Shown here piece after piece: positions 1 to 7,775 of a DNA stretch of 64,000 nucleotides. The position numbers and the translations under genes are program-made. The stretch's first letter is position 1. Each line of letters opens with the position of its first letter. The notes beneath the pieces were generated by a model. It saw nothing but the letters and a program-made list of their open reading frames with translations. It was not told where the DNA came from and ran no database searches. This stretch comes from Streptomyces exfoliatus (GTDB lineage Bacteria; Actinomycetota; Actinomycetes; Streptomycetales; Streptomycetaceae), in assembly GCF_000725545.1 (NCBI RefSeq), contig NZ_JNZP01000006.1:124001-188000 (forward strand). Direction: 5' to 3'.

Positions 1-713
1 ACGGCCAGGGCGCCGTCCAGGGCCGACCTGGGCCTTCTCGCAGACCCCCGCGCTCGTTTCGGGGAGGCGGTGACGACCGGGACGCCGTCCTTGCCGGCCT
101 TCACACGGCCGACCTCACCGGTGCCGGCTCGCCGCTTCCGGGCGTCGTCCCCGCCGACGGTGGAGCGCCAGTCGCCGCTGTCGGCGCCGAGGATGCTCAC
201 CAGCTGCACCACGTCCTCGATCGGCCGGCCCACGGCCGCGGCGCGCAGCGTGGTCTCGGCCTGCTGGAGGTCGTACCCCGACGCGTTGAGCAGCGCGAGC
301 AGGTGCCGCACCTCTTCCAGGGGCCGGGAGACGGCGGCCGCGCGCAGCGCCACGTCGGCGGGGCTGGACAGCTGGCCTGTCTCCTTGAGCCGGGCGACAA
401 GAGCGGCGACCTCCTCCACCGGACGCTCGGTGGCCGCGGTCGACAGGAGAGTACGTATCGCCTCGTCGCCGGACTCGGTCGGGGCGTCCGGCTCCTCCGG
501 GGCGGCCTTCGGCTCCACCTCGGGCTCGGGCCTCTCGGACAGCGTCCGGACGGCCTCGGCGGGAGGCGTGGTGGGCGGAGTTGGGGTATACGGCGTACTG
601 GGAGCCGCGTGCGGGGATACGGCGGCGAACCTGGAGTCCGGCGCCTTGGCGGACCCGGCTGTCCGCTCGTTCTCGTCTTCCGCCGGATTGGTATTGAAGT
701 GGTCGGGGGTCAT
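1..713 (-). CDS. Helical-repeat protein of unknown function, 3' end outside the window
   Basis: An open frame runs leftward from an ATG at 713 to the window edge without a stop (about 237 codons visible). The start is preceded by a weak CGGAG ribosome site. Residues 1-88 are an acidic, Pro/Thr/Glu-rich, probably disordered arm. Residues 92-178 hold three related helical repeats whose core reads RPxEEVxxLVxxL: ERPVEEVAALVARL, SRPLEEVRHLLALL and GRPIEDVVQLVSIL. A Lys/Arg-rich stretch follows. I do not recognise a named family. The repeat spacing resembles short helical-hairpin repeats used for protein binding. The codon pattern (G/C in the third position) and the lack of stops support this frame over the overlapping frames on both strands. 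The C-terminus, which may decide the function, is missing. Confidence 0.6.
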   Translation of the reverse strand, partial: MTPDHFNTNPAEDENERTAGSAKAPDSRFAAVSPHAAPSTPYTPTPPTTPPAEAVRTLSERPEPEVEPKAAPEEPDAPTESGDEAIRTLLSTAATERPVEEVAALVARLKETGQLSSPADVALRAAAVSRPLEEVRHLLALLNASGYDLQQAETTLRAAAVGRPIEDVVQLVSILGADSGDWRSTVGGDDARKRRAGTGEVGRVKAGKDGVPVVTASPKRARGSARRPRSALDGALA

Positions 714-931
714 GTCGCGGGCTCCGTTCGTGGAACATCCGGTAGGCGTCCACCGTGTCTGTCTCGTGTTGCGCCATCACACGCACACGTGATTACTAAT
801 AGTGCGCACTTTGTGACACTGCGCCATCCGAGATGGTCCCCGCTGAGCCGATCGGGCGAAAAGGGGCGCCACACCGGGCTGCCGCCACGGCCCGCGTGAG
901 CGGGGCGGGCCATCAGCCGATACGCTCCCGC

Positions 932-1021
932 GCCCTCCGCGCCCTCCGCGCCCTCCGCGCCCTCCGCGCCCTCCGCGCCCTCCGCGCCCTCCGCGCCCTC
1001 CGCGCCCTCCGCGCCCTCCGC
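932..1021. repeat. 9-bp tandem repeat (minisatellite), ten copies
   Basis: The unit GCCCTCCGC is repeated ten times without interruption or sequence change. It lies between the promoter side of the leftmost gene and the terminator of the VOC gene, so it is intergenic. The unit length is a multiple of three, so it leaves long open frames on both strands, but these are artefacts of the repeat. Confidence 0.95.
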
Positions 1022-1031
1022 GCCGAAGAGG

Positions 1032-1064
1032 GTCCCCTCCCGCGGAAGTTCCGCGGGAGGGGAC
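1032..1064 (-). terminator. Strong hairpin terminator for the VOC gene
   Basis: Two perfect 16-nt arms (GTCCCCTCCCGCGGAA at 1032-1047 and its complement at 1049-1064) are separated by one base. The hairpin starts 14 bp beyond the stop codon of the leftward VOC gene. There is no clear U-tract, as is usual for Streptomyces terminators. Confidence 0.85.
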
Positions 1065-1078
1065 CTGGATTCCCGGCT

Positions 1079-1900
1079 TCAGCTCTCCGACGGGGTGAGC
1101 ACCACGAAGTCCGCGTTCGACGGGTCGAGGCAGACGGCCAGGCGGCCGACGCCTTCCGCGTCCTCCGGCCCCATCTGCACGCTGCCCCCGTTCTCGGTCA
1201 CCTTGGCGACCGCGGCGTCGCAGTCGGCGACGGCGAAGACCGGATGCCAGTACGGCCGCCCGTTCGTCAGCGCGAGGTCCTCCTTGCGGAGCTCCATGAG
1301 GCCCCCGTGCATACGCTCGTCGGGAAGCCCGGCGGGCGTGATGAGGGAGTACGTGCCTCCGCCTCCGGGCGCCGGCATGTCGGTGAACCGCCAGCCGAGG
1401 ATGGTGCCGTAGAACTCCTTCGCGGCCGAGGCGTCGCTCGTGTACAGCTCGGTCCAGGACAGCGAGCCCGGCTGGTCCACGAGGTCGACGCCCTTGTTCG
1501 TACCGGGCTGCCAGACGGCGAACTCGCCCCCCATCGGGTCGCTGAACTGCGCCATCCGGCCCCACTCGTCGAGGTCCCTCGGCGGCACCCGCACCCTGCC
1601 GCCCCCGTTCTGCACGGCCCGGGTCGTGGCATCCGCGTCGGTGACGCAGTAGTAGATCATCCAGGCCGAGCGCGCGCCCGCCTCGGTGAGCTTGCCGAGC
1701 CCGGCGACGACCTTGCCGTCCTTCCGGAACATCCCGCCTTCCATCTCCTCCCCCTCCCCTTGCCCCTCCCCCGGCTCCTCCCCCATGGACTCGTACTCCC
1801 ACCCCAGCACCGCGCCGTAGAACGCCGCCGCGGCCGGGACGTCCGGGGCGCCGAGGTCCAGCCAACAGGGGGAGCCGGGGACGAAGTCAGTGGTGATCAC
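1079..1900 (-). CDS. VOC family protein with two glyoxalase-fold domains
   Basis: This 273-residue cytosolic protein is built from two consecutive vicinal-oxygen-chelate domains. Domain 1 (about residues 1-130) contains CWLDLGAPDVPAAAAFYG and an F-x-D-PxGxxFAVWQPG-type ending; domain 2 (about 135-270) contains SWTELYTSDASAAKEFYG and ends with CLDPSNADFVVLTP. The pattern matches the CFP30B/glyoxalase-like proteins common in actinomycetes, which are mostly of unknown substrate. I chose the GTG at 1900 because AAAGGGA lies just upstream. An in-frame GTG at 1930 would add ten residues but has no good ribosome site. An acidic Glu/Gly-rich insertion sits in domain 1. It lies 79 bp downstream of the SUKH/ArsR chimera on the same strand, so the two may be co-transcribed. 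Confidence 0.85.
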   Translation of the reverse strand: MITTDFVPGSPCWLDLGAPDVPAAAAFYGAVLGWEYESMGEEPGEGQGEGEEMEGGMFRKDGKVVAGLGKLTEAGARSAWMIYYCVTDADATTRAVQNGGGRVRVPPRDLDEWGRMAQFSDPMGGEFAVWQPGTNKGVDLVDQPGSLSWTELYTSDASAAKEFYGTILGWRFTDMPAPGGGGTYSLITPAGLPDERMHGGLMELRKEDLALTNGRPYWHPVFAVADCDAAVAKVTENGGSVQMGPEDAEGVGRLAVCLDPSNADFVVLTPSES

Positions 1901-1979
1901 AGCGATTCCCTTTCGCAGATCAGGTGTCACCTCAGCGTGACACCGGGCACTGAGACCTGCCCGTCGGCCGGTCCCCGTG

Positions 1980-2432
1980 TCAGGCCGAGGGGTGGACCTC
2001 GTGCACCAGCGCGGCTCCCAGGGGCGTGCGGCTGTGCCGCACGGAGGCGCCCCGCCGTTCCGTCACGACGAGACCCGCCGCGCGCAGTGCGGCGGTGTGG
2101 CGGCTCGCCGCCGTGGTGGAGACGTGGAGACGTGCCGGGAGCAGGTCCTGGGGGTCGGCCGGGAGCGGCGAGGGACCCCGCTCGTGCTCCGTCCGGAGTT
2201 GGGCGCGAATCGTGGACGGCATCGGGCCGGTGAGGCTGGTCCACGGCGTGTGGGCGTGCGGGTGGTAGAGGTGGAGGAACCCGCAGAACGCGCCTGGTCC
2301 GTAAGTGGCCGCGATCTGCTTGTAGTCCGCCGGGAGCGGCGTGCCGAGCGATCGTTCGACGGTCGGCCACTTTGTGGTCGGTGCGGTGGGTGGGGGCGGG
2401 CAGAGGCTGATGAGGCGGTCGATGTCGGTCAT
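1980..2432 (-). CDS. Chimeric protein: N-terminal SUKH (SMI1/KNR4) half fused to ArsR-type DNA-binding half
   Basis: The 150-residue frame begins at ATG 2432 behind GAGGA. Residues 1 to about 95 look like the first part of a streptomycete SMI1/KNR4 (SUKH) protein (MTDIDRLISLCPPPP, then LPADYKQIAATYGPGAF). From about residue 96 the sequence changes to the recognition helix and wing of an ArsR-family repressor (VSTTAASRHTAALRAAGLVV, then a TERRG turn). The C-terminal half of SUKH and the N-terminal half of ArsR are both missing. The likeliest origin is an in-frame deletion between two neighbouring genes. Whether the product folds or binds DNA is unknown. It could be a decaying gene that is still open. 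Confidence 0.7.
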   Translation of the reverse strand: MTDIDRLISLCPPPPTAPTTKWPTVERSLGTPLPADYKQIAATYGPGAFCGFLHLYHPHAHTPWTSLTGPMPSTIRAQLRTEHERGPSPLPADPQDLLPARLHVSTTAASRHTAALRAAGLVVTERRGASVRHSRTPLGAALVHEVHPSA

Positions 2433-2632
2433 GGAAACGGTCCTCGGCGGTGGCGCTGTTGTCGGCCGTGAGCGGCTTCGGTGAGTGGTGAACGTCGGTG
2501 AGTGGTGGACGTCATCCTGCCGCCGCATACGGCACCGCCGGCGTGAGCTCCACGAGAGGCCCGGTGTCCGTTCGCCCCGTCCTCAGGGCGTGTGGACTTT
2601 GAGCGGACCGCCCGGTCGGCCACCATGGGCTC

Positions 2633-3055
2633 ATGAGCCACGGATTCGAGACCCGCACCCTGGACGTCAGCACTGGCACATCAGAGACGGTCTACGACCT
2701 GACCCGGGAGTGTGCCTCCTTCCTGGCGGAGGTCGCGCAGGGCCGGGACGGACTCCTGAACGTCTTCGTGCCGCACGCGACGATGGGTGTGGCGCTGATC
2801 GAGACCGGCGCGGGCAGCGATGACGACCTGCTGACCGCTCTGCGCCATCTGCTCCCCGCCGACGAACGGTGGCAGCACCGCCACGGAAGCCGGGGGCACG
2901 GCCGCGATCACGTGATGCCGGCGATCGTCCCGCCCCACGCGACCCTGCCCGTGATCGGCGGCGAACTGGCGCTCGGCACCTGGCAGTCGGTGTGCCTGGT
3001 GGACACGAACAAGGACAACCCCGAACGCCAGGTACGGCTGAGCTTCCTGGGGTAG
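2633..3055 (+). CDS. yjbQ: YjbQ family protein (UPF0047, thiamin-phosphate synthase-like)
   Basis: This 140-residue protein has the full length expected for the family. It carries the family blocks PHATMGVALIETGAG (about residues 48-62), DHVMPAIVPPHATLPVIGGE and the closing LGTWQSVCLVDTNKDNPERQV. YjbQ proteins form trimers, and some members show weak thiamin-phosphate synthase activity in vivo; the physiological role is not settled. The gene is monocistronic, divergent from the SUKH/ArsR chimera, and ends 10 bp before the convergent PaaX-family gene. Confidence 0.9.
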   Translation: MSHGFETRTLDVSTGTSETVYDLTRECASFLAEVAQGRDGLLNVFVPHATMGVALIETGAGSDDDLLTALRHLLPADERWQHRHGSRGHGRDHVMPAIVPPHATLPVIGGELALGTWQSVCLVDTNKDNPERQVRLSFLG

Positions 3056-3065
3056 CTCTGGCTGC

Positions 3066-4001
3066 TCACGTGTCGAGCGCGTCGGCGTACAGAGTGAACA
3101 GGCGCAGCTCGGGGGCGTCGGGGGCGCTGCCGGTCGCCCGCGCCTCGCGGAGGTGTCTCCAGCAGTCGGCGGCCAGGCGGCGGGCCTGGCCGCCCGGCCA
3201 GGGAGTGGGCAGGAGTTCGGGTGGCAGGAGGGGGTCGGGGGTCATGGCCGCCGTGAAGAGGGCGGCGAGTTCGATGGCCGTCGTGAGCCGCGCGGCGTCC
3301 GACGGAGCGGGCCCCTGAGTGAGTCGGGTGAGGCGGGACTCGGCGAAGGACGCGAGCTGCCGGTGCCGGGCGGCGATCTCCTCCAGGGGCCACAGCGCGG
3401 CGGCCAGGCCCCGGGGGTCGGTGGTCCTTCCCATTCGCAGGTCCGTGGTGGTCAGGCAGGTGAGGCTGTCGAGGACGCCGAGGTGGTCGGCCTGCGATTC
3501 GACGAGGTCCGTGACGGGGTTGGCGGTGACGTACAGGCCGCTCTGGAGGGGTGCGGCGCCGAGGTGGAGGAGGCCTTCGCGCAGGGTGTCGCGGGCGGCG
3601 CGACGGGATTCGGGGATGGCGAAGCCGAACAGGTGCCATGTGCCGTCCCACGGGGCGAGCCCGGCGTCCTGCCGGTAGGCGTGGCGGACGTAGGCGGCGT
3701 CCGGAGCCAGGGATCCGGTGACGTCGGCGACGGCGCGGAGAGTGGCTTTGCGCCCGCGGCCTTCCTGGGTGAAACGACCCTCGTCGACGAGGCGTTTGAC
3801 GCACAGCCGCACCTGTTGGTCGGTCATGTGGAGCAGATGGGCGACGGTGTAGAGCTCGCCCGCGTCCACGGTGCCGTCCTCGCGCACGAGGGCGTGGACG
3901 AGCAGCCGGGTGGGGATGTCCGGCGCGTCGGACCCGCCCGGGGCAGGGTCGGGCCCGCCCGCGCCAGGGTCGGTGGCGTGGTCCGTGGTGCTGGTGTTCA
4001 T
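3066..4001 (-). CDS. PaaX family transcriptional regulator
   Basis: This 311-residue protein starts at ATG 4001 behind GGGAGAGG, and its start overlaps the upstream GNAT stop by 4 bp (ATGA). After a Pro/Asp-rich arm of about 30 residues it has an N-terminal winged helix (PTRLLVHALVREDGTVDAGE, then HLLHMTDQQVRLCVKRLVDEGRF) and the central PaaX region (WDGTWHLFGFAIPESRRAAR, LHLGAAPLQSGLYVTANP). The C-terminal PaaX domain carries LWPLEEIAARHRQL. PaaX proteins repress aromatic catabolism through CoA-thioester ligands. No aromatic degradation genes are nearby, so the ligand is unknown. Coupling to the acetyltransferase suggests it controls that small operon, perhaps through the palindrome at 4694-4706. 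Confidence 0.85.
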   Translation of the reverse strand: MNTSTTDHATDPGAGGPDPAPGGSDAPDIPTRLLVHALVREDGTVDAGELYTVAHLLHMTDQQVRLCVKRLVDEGRFTQEGRGRKATLRAVADVTGSLAPDAAYVRHAYRQDAGLAPWDGTWHLFGFAIPESRRAARDTLREGLLHLGAAPLQSGLYVTANPVTDLVESQADHLGVLDSLTCLTTTDLRMGRTTDPRGLAAALWPLEEIAARHRQLASFAESRLTRLTQGPAPSDAARLTTAIELAALFTAAMTPDPLLPPELLPTPWPGGQARRLAADCWRHLREARATGSAPDAPELRLFTLYADALDT

Positions 4002-4654
4002 CGTGCCTCTCCCGCGCCTGGCGCGTCCGCCCTGGTGACCTGGCGGTGCATGGTCGTGACGGCGCTGAAGCCCAGCAGACCGCGCAGGCAAGGGGTCCGC
4101 TCGGTGCGGACGGCGGTGAAGCCGTGCCGCTCGTACAGTGCCTTGGCTCGGGGGTTGACGTCGATGACGTCCAACCGGATCCGTCGGCAGTCGTGCTCGG
4201 CGGCGAGCGTCGCCATGTCCCGCAACAGCAGGCTACCGATGCCGGAGCCGCGGTGCGCCGCCTCCACGGCGATCCCGTCCATCACGAGTTCACCCTGGGC
4301 GGGTTCCCGCTCGAAGAGGGCGAGGATCGCCAGCCGAGGCAGGCCGCGGAGCGGGCCGTAGGTCGACAGCACGTCCTTCACGCCGCCGCCGGTGAGCCCC
4401 CGGCCGCCGATCCTGTAGCCCGCCACGCCGACCACCCGGCCGCCTGCGAGCGCGGTGACGCCCCGGTCGTGGTGCAGATGGGCCGCGATGAACGCCCGCC
4501 CCACCTCGGGTGGGTTGAGCGCCGGACCGAGCTTGCGGCCGAACGCCTCCCAGTAGAGCGCCGCCACCTGCTCCTCGCTGCCTGCGGGTATCCCCCGGCG
4601 CAGGACCGGTCGGCCACCTTCCGCCGGGTGGGCCGTTCCCTCTGTCGTCTCCAT
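3998..4654 (-). CDS. GNAT family N-acetyltransferase
   Basis: This 218-residue enzyme transfers acetyl from acetyl-CoA to an unidentified amine. The acetyl-CoA loop reads AVEAAHRGSGIGSLLLRDM (R/Q-x-x-G-x-G/A motif, HRGSGIG) and is followed by the typical IRLDVIDVNPRAKALYERHGF helix-strand block. I selected ATG 4654 because AAGGGG precedes it; an in-frame start at 4681 has no clear site. Its stop overlaps the PaaX start by 4 bp, so the two are translationally coupled. It is divergent from the alpha/beta hydrolase gene. Confidence 0.85.
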   Translation of the reverse strand: METTEGTAHPAEGGRPVLRRGIPAGSEEQVAALYWEAFGRKLGPALNPPEVGRAFIAAHLHHDRGVTALAGGRVVGVAGYRIGGRGLTGGGVKDVLSTYGPLRGLPRLAILALFEREPAQGELVMDGIAVEAAHRGSGIGSLLLRDMATLAAEHDCRRIRLDVIDVNPRAKALYERHGFTAVRTERTPCLRGLLGFSAVTTMHRQVTRADAPGAGEAR

Positions 4655-4693
4655 GCCACCCCTTCCGTAGAACCGACTCACCCTTCTCGATCG

Positions 4694-4706
4694 AGTGTAA
4701 TACGCT
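4694..4706. promoter_or_regulatory. Candidate operator in the GNAT/hydrolase divergent promoter
   Basis: AGTGTAATACGCT is an imperfect 13-bp palindrome (10 of 13 positions symmetric) in the AT-richest part of the 75-bp divergent intergenic region. AATACG recurs about 12 bp further right. The position suits an operator for a regulator acting on both promoters, with PaaX the nearest candidate. Confidence 0.4.
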
Positions 4707-4729
4707 CACTCTGAATACGAGCGTTTTTG

Positions 4730-5803
4730 ATGCGAGCGATTGGGTGGAGCATGTTCGCGATTCGTCGGGCGCCGGGGCGGCGCAGAGGGCGGTGGGCGGT
4801 GTGGCCGCTGGTGGGAGTCCTGCTGGTGAGCGCCGGGGTGGCGGTGTGGCAGAACACGTACGCGCTCCGCGAGGAGAAGGTGTCGTTACGGCACGACGGG
4901 AAGCTGCTCGACGGGGTGCTGGCCATGCCCGAGACGGGTGACGGGCCCTTCGGCCTGGTCGTCTTCGTGCACGGCGACGGTCCGGTCGACGCGACGCACG
5001 AGACGTTCTACCGACCGCTGTGGGAGACCTTCGCCCGGGCCGGATACGCCTCGCTGTCGTTCAGCAAGCCCGGTGTCGGCGGCTCGGAGGGGAACTGGCT
5101 GGAGCAGAGCATGGCGGACCGGGCGGAGGAGACCCTGGCCGCGGTGGCCTGGGCCCGCGGGCGTCCGGAGATAGACGGCCGCCGCATCGGCCTGTGGGGA
5201 GCGAGCCAGGCGGGCTGGGTCCTGCCCAAGGTCGCCGCGGCGGACCGGCGGCTCCAGTTCGTCGTCGCCGTCTCCCCGGCCGTCAACTGGCTGCGGCAGG
5301 GGCGCTACAACCTCCTCTCCGAACTGCGCCGGGACGGCGCCGGCGCCGAGGAGCGCGACGCGGCGCTGCGCAGGCGGGAGACCACTCTGGGCCTGCTGGG
5401 GCGCGGCGCGTCCTTCGCCGAGTACCGCGCCGCGGTCGGCGACGTGGGCGACATGACCGCCGCCCGATGGTCGTTCATCGCCAGGAACCACCGGGCGGAC
5501 GCGACCGCGGACCTGCGCGCCATGCGCGGCACGCCGGTCCTGTTGGTGCTGGCCGGCCACGACGTCAACGTCGACGTCGCCGACACCGAAGCCGTCTACC
5601 GCGGCATCCTTCCGGCGGCGTCCCTGACGGTGGCGCGCTACCCCGACGCCGCGCATTCCCTGGTCGACCACGCGGTGGAGAGCTCGCGGTGGCGCCTGAC
5701 ACTGACCGCCGTCCTCGCCCCCAGGAAGCTGTACGTCGGTGGGTTCCTGGCCGATCAAGCACGGCTGCTCCGGCGACTGGGTTCCGGAGAGGGGCCGGCA
5801 TGA
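4730..5803 (+). CDS. Membrane-anchored alpha/beta hydrolase
   Basis: The protein is about 357 residues. A basic N-terminus (RRAPGRRRGRW) leads into one membrane segment (VWPLVGVLLVSAGVAVW), placing the catalytic domain outside the membrane. The hydrolase part shows the oxyanion HGDGP strand (VVFVHGDGPVDATHETFY), the nucleophile elbow GASQAG, the acid near GHDVNVD and the His in PDAAHSLV, matching the dipeptidyl-peptidase/esterase-type hydrolases. The start is uncertain: ATG 4730 lacks a ribosome site and ATG 4751 has GGAG placed too close. A TTA leucine codon at 4886-4888 would make translation bldA-dependent in Streptomyces. The stop overlaps the next start (ATGA), so it is coupled to the DUF418 gene. 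Confidence 0.8.
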   Translation: MRAIGWSMFAIRRAPGRRRGRWAVWPLVGVLLVSAGVAVWQNTYALREEKVSLRHDGKLLDGVLAMPETGDGPFGLVVFVHGDGPVDATHETFYRPLWETFARAGYASLSFSKPGVGGSEGNWLEQSMADRAEETLAAVAWARGRPEIDGRRIGLWGASQAGWVLPKVAAADRRLQFVVAVSPAVNWLRQGRYNLLSELRRDGAGAEERDAALRRRETTLGLLGRGASFAEYRAAVGDVGDMTAARWSFIARNHRADATADLRAMRGTPVLLVLAGHDVNVDVADTEAVYRGILPAASLTVARYPDAAHSLVDHAVESSRWRLTLTAVLAPRKLYVGGFLADQARLLRRLGSGEGPA

Positions 5804-7092
5804 CCGGCGCGACCGAGACGACTGCCGTGAAGGACAGGCACGTCGGGCGTCTCGGGGCCGTCGACGCGCTGCGCGGATTCGCCCTGTTCGGCATCCTGAT
5901 CGTGAACAGCACCTACCTGGCCTCCGCTTACCACGGCACCGGCGTGGAGGACCCCGGCGTCGGCGGCCCGCTCGACGATGCCGTGCGCGCGATCGTGGCG
6001 ACGTTCTTCGAGGCGAAGTTCTTCCTGCTGTTCTCCTTCCTCTTCGGCTACGCCTTCACCCTGCAGCTCGCCTCCGCCGACCGCGCCCGAGCGCGGTTCG
6101 TCCCGCGGTTCCTTCGGCGTCTGACCGGACTGTTCCTCCTGGGGGTGGTCCACGCCGTCGTGCTGTTCCCCGGCGACATCCTCACCACCTACGCCGTCCT
6201 CGGGCTGATCCTGCTGGTCTTCCACCGCATCCGGCCCCGCACCGCCGTGCGCACCGCCGTCGTGCTGTTCGGTGGCACCGCCGCCGCGTACGCGCTCCTC
6301 GCCGTCGCGGTCACGCTGTGGTCGGCCCACGCCGGTCTGGACGAGGTGGCGGCCGCGGCCGACGCCGCCCGGGCCACGGAAGCCCTGCGGGGCGACGCCG
6401 CCTCGGTCGTCTCGGCGCATCTGGACCAGCTGGCGGACGTCGTGTTCATGCTGGCGTTCTTCCAGGCCCCGGCGGCGCTGGCCGCCTTCTTCCTCGGCCT
6501 CGCCGCCGGCAGGCACCAGGTCCTCAGTGACATCACGGGCTACGGCCGCCTGCTGAGGCGTCTTCAGGCCTGGGGCTTCACCGTGGGGCTCGGCGGAGGC
6601 GCGGTCTACGCCCACGCGAGCCTCGCCCATCCGTCGACCGCCTATCAGATCCTCGCGCTGGGGGTCGACGTGATCACGGCGCCGCTCCTGGCCGCCGCGT
6701 ACGCGGCCACCGTCCTGCGCCTCGCGAACGGCCGACACGGCAGGACCGTGATCGCCGCGCTGGCTCCGGCCGGTCGGATGACACTGACCGACTACCTGAC
6801 CCAGTCGCTGGCATGCGCCCTGCTGTTCACCGGCTACGGAGCGGGTCTCGTCGGCCGTGTCCCGCCCACGGGCGTCGCCTCGATCGCCCTGACGCTGTTC
6901 GCCGCCCAGGCACTGGCAAGCCGCTGGTGGCTCGGCCGCCACCCGTACGGGCCGGCCGAGTGGGGACTGCGGGCCTGGACCACCCTCTCTTGGCCCGACT
7001 GGAGAACCGGTCCGAGACGGGGCGACAATCCGGCGCGCTCCGTTCAGTCCGGGTCAGTGGCCCGTCGAGCTGCCACCAGGCCCGACTCGTAG
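5800..7092 (+). CDS. DUF418 domain-containing multi-pass membrane protein
   Basis: This 430-residue membrane protein opens with the family signature GRLGAVDALRGFALFGILIV and continues with FFEAKFFLLFSFLFGYAF, both typical of the DUF418/DUF1624 acyltransferase-3-like group. About nine to ten hydrophobic segments are visible. The C-terminal DUF418 block includes PAGRMTLTDYLTQSL and GPAEWGLRAWTT. The molecular function is not established. It is translationally coupled to the upstream hydrolase, which hints at joint modification of a surface or exported molecule. Its last 49 bp overlap the convergent response-regulator gene. Confidence 0.85.
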   Translation: MTGATETTAVKDRHVGRLGAVDALRGFALFGILIVNSTYLASAYHGTGVEDPGVGGPLDDAVRAIVATFFEAKFFLLFSFLFGYAFTLQLASADRARARFVPRFLRRLTGLFLLGVVHAVVLFPGDILTTYAVLGLILLVFHRIRPRTAVRTAVVLFGGTAAAYALLAVAVTLWSAHAGLDEVAAAADAARATEALRGDAASVVSAHLDQLADVVFMLAFFQAPAALAAFFLGLAAGRHQVLSDITGYGRLLRRLQAWGFTVGLGGGAVYAHASLAHPSTAYQILALGVDVITAPLLAAAYAATVLRLANGRHGRTVIAALAPAGRMTLTDYLTQSLACALLFTGYGAGLVGRVPPTGVASIALTLFAAQALASRWWLGRHPYGPAEWGLRAWTTLSWPDWRTGPRRGDNPARSVQSGSVARRAATRPDS

Positions 7093-7772
7093 GCCGCGAT
7101 CACAGCTTGCGCTCGGTCACGGGCGCCGAGTTTGTCGAAGATGCTGCTGATGTAGTTCTTCACGGTGGAGACACTGATCTCCATGGTGCTTGCGATCTGC
7201 TTGTTGTCCAGGCCGGTGGCCACGAGGCGCCAGACCTCCACCTCGCGCGGGGTGAGACCGGAGGTCCTTTGTGCGGCGGGCCGTCGGTGGTTCGGGGGCG
7301 CCACCTGTTCGTTCCTGACATAGGTGGAGATCAGTCGGGTCAGCAGACGGGGCGCGACGGCGGCCTCGCCCGCACGGACCGTGCGGATCGCGGCCACGAG
7401 ATCCTCGGGCGAGCTGTCCTTGGGCAGGAAGCCGTAGGCGCCGGCGCGCAGGGCGGCGACCACGTACTCGTCCATGTCGAAAGTGCTCAGGGCGAGCACC
7501 CGGCACTCGGGAAGGTCACGAGCCAGTCGCTCGGTGGCGGCCACGCCGTCGAGGACGGGCATCCGGATGTCCATCACGACGACGTCGGGACGGTGCTCTC
7601 GGGCGAGCACAAGGGCCTGCTCGCCGTTCTCGGCCTCGGCGACCACGGAGATGGACGGCGAGGGGCCGAGGATCAGGGCCAGTCCCCGCCGCACAAGCGG
7701 CTGATCGTCCGCGATCAGTACCCGGATCATCCGCTCGCCCACGGCATCGTTCTCGGTGTCTGTCCGGATCAC
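7044..7772 (-). CDS. NarL/LuxR-type response regulator
   Basis: This 242-residue regulator has a receiver domain (MIRVLIADDQPLVRRG; phospho-acceptor Asp68 in VVVMDIRMPVLDGV; Lys in GFLPKDSS) and a C-terminal LuxR helix-turn-helix (LTPREVEVWRLVATGLDNKQ, then VSTVKNYISSIFDKLGARDR). The GTG at 7772 is preferred because AAGGAGGA lies 8 bp upstream; the ATG at 7730 has only a weak site. It starts 3 bp after the histidine kinase stop codon, so kinase and regulator form one operon. A probable target is the divergent MMPL exporter beyond the kinase. Confidence 0.93.
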   Translation of the reverse strand: MIRTDTENDAVGERMIRVLIADDQPLVRRGLALILGPSPSISVVAEAENGEQALVLAREHRPDVVVMDIRMPVLDGVAATERLARDLPECRVLALSTFDMDEYVVAALRAGAYGFLPKDSSPEDLVAAIRTVRAGEAAVAPRLLTRLISTYVRNEQVAPPNHRRPAAQRTSGLTPREVEVWRLVATGLDNKQIASTMEISVSTVKNYISSIFDKLGARDRAQAVIAAYESGLVAARRATDPD

Positions 7773-7775
7773 CGG

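Noticed and set aside
932-1021. Possible CRISPR array
   Set aside because: Units are only 9 bp, directly adjacent, with no spacers and no cas genes.
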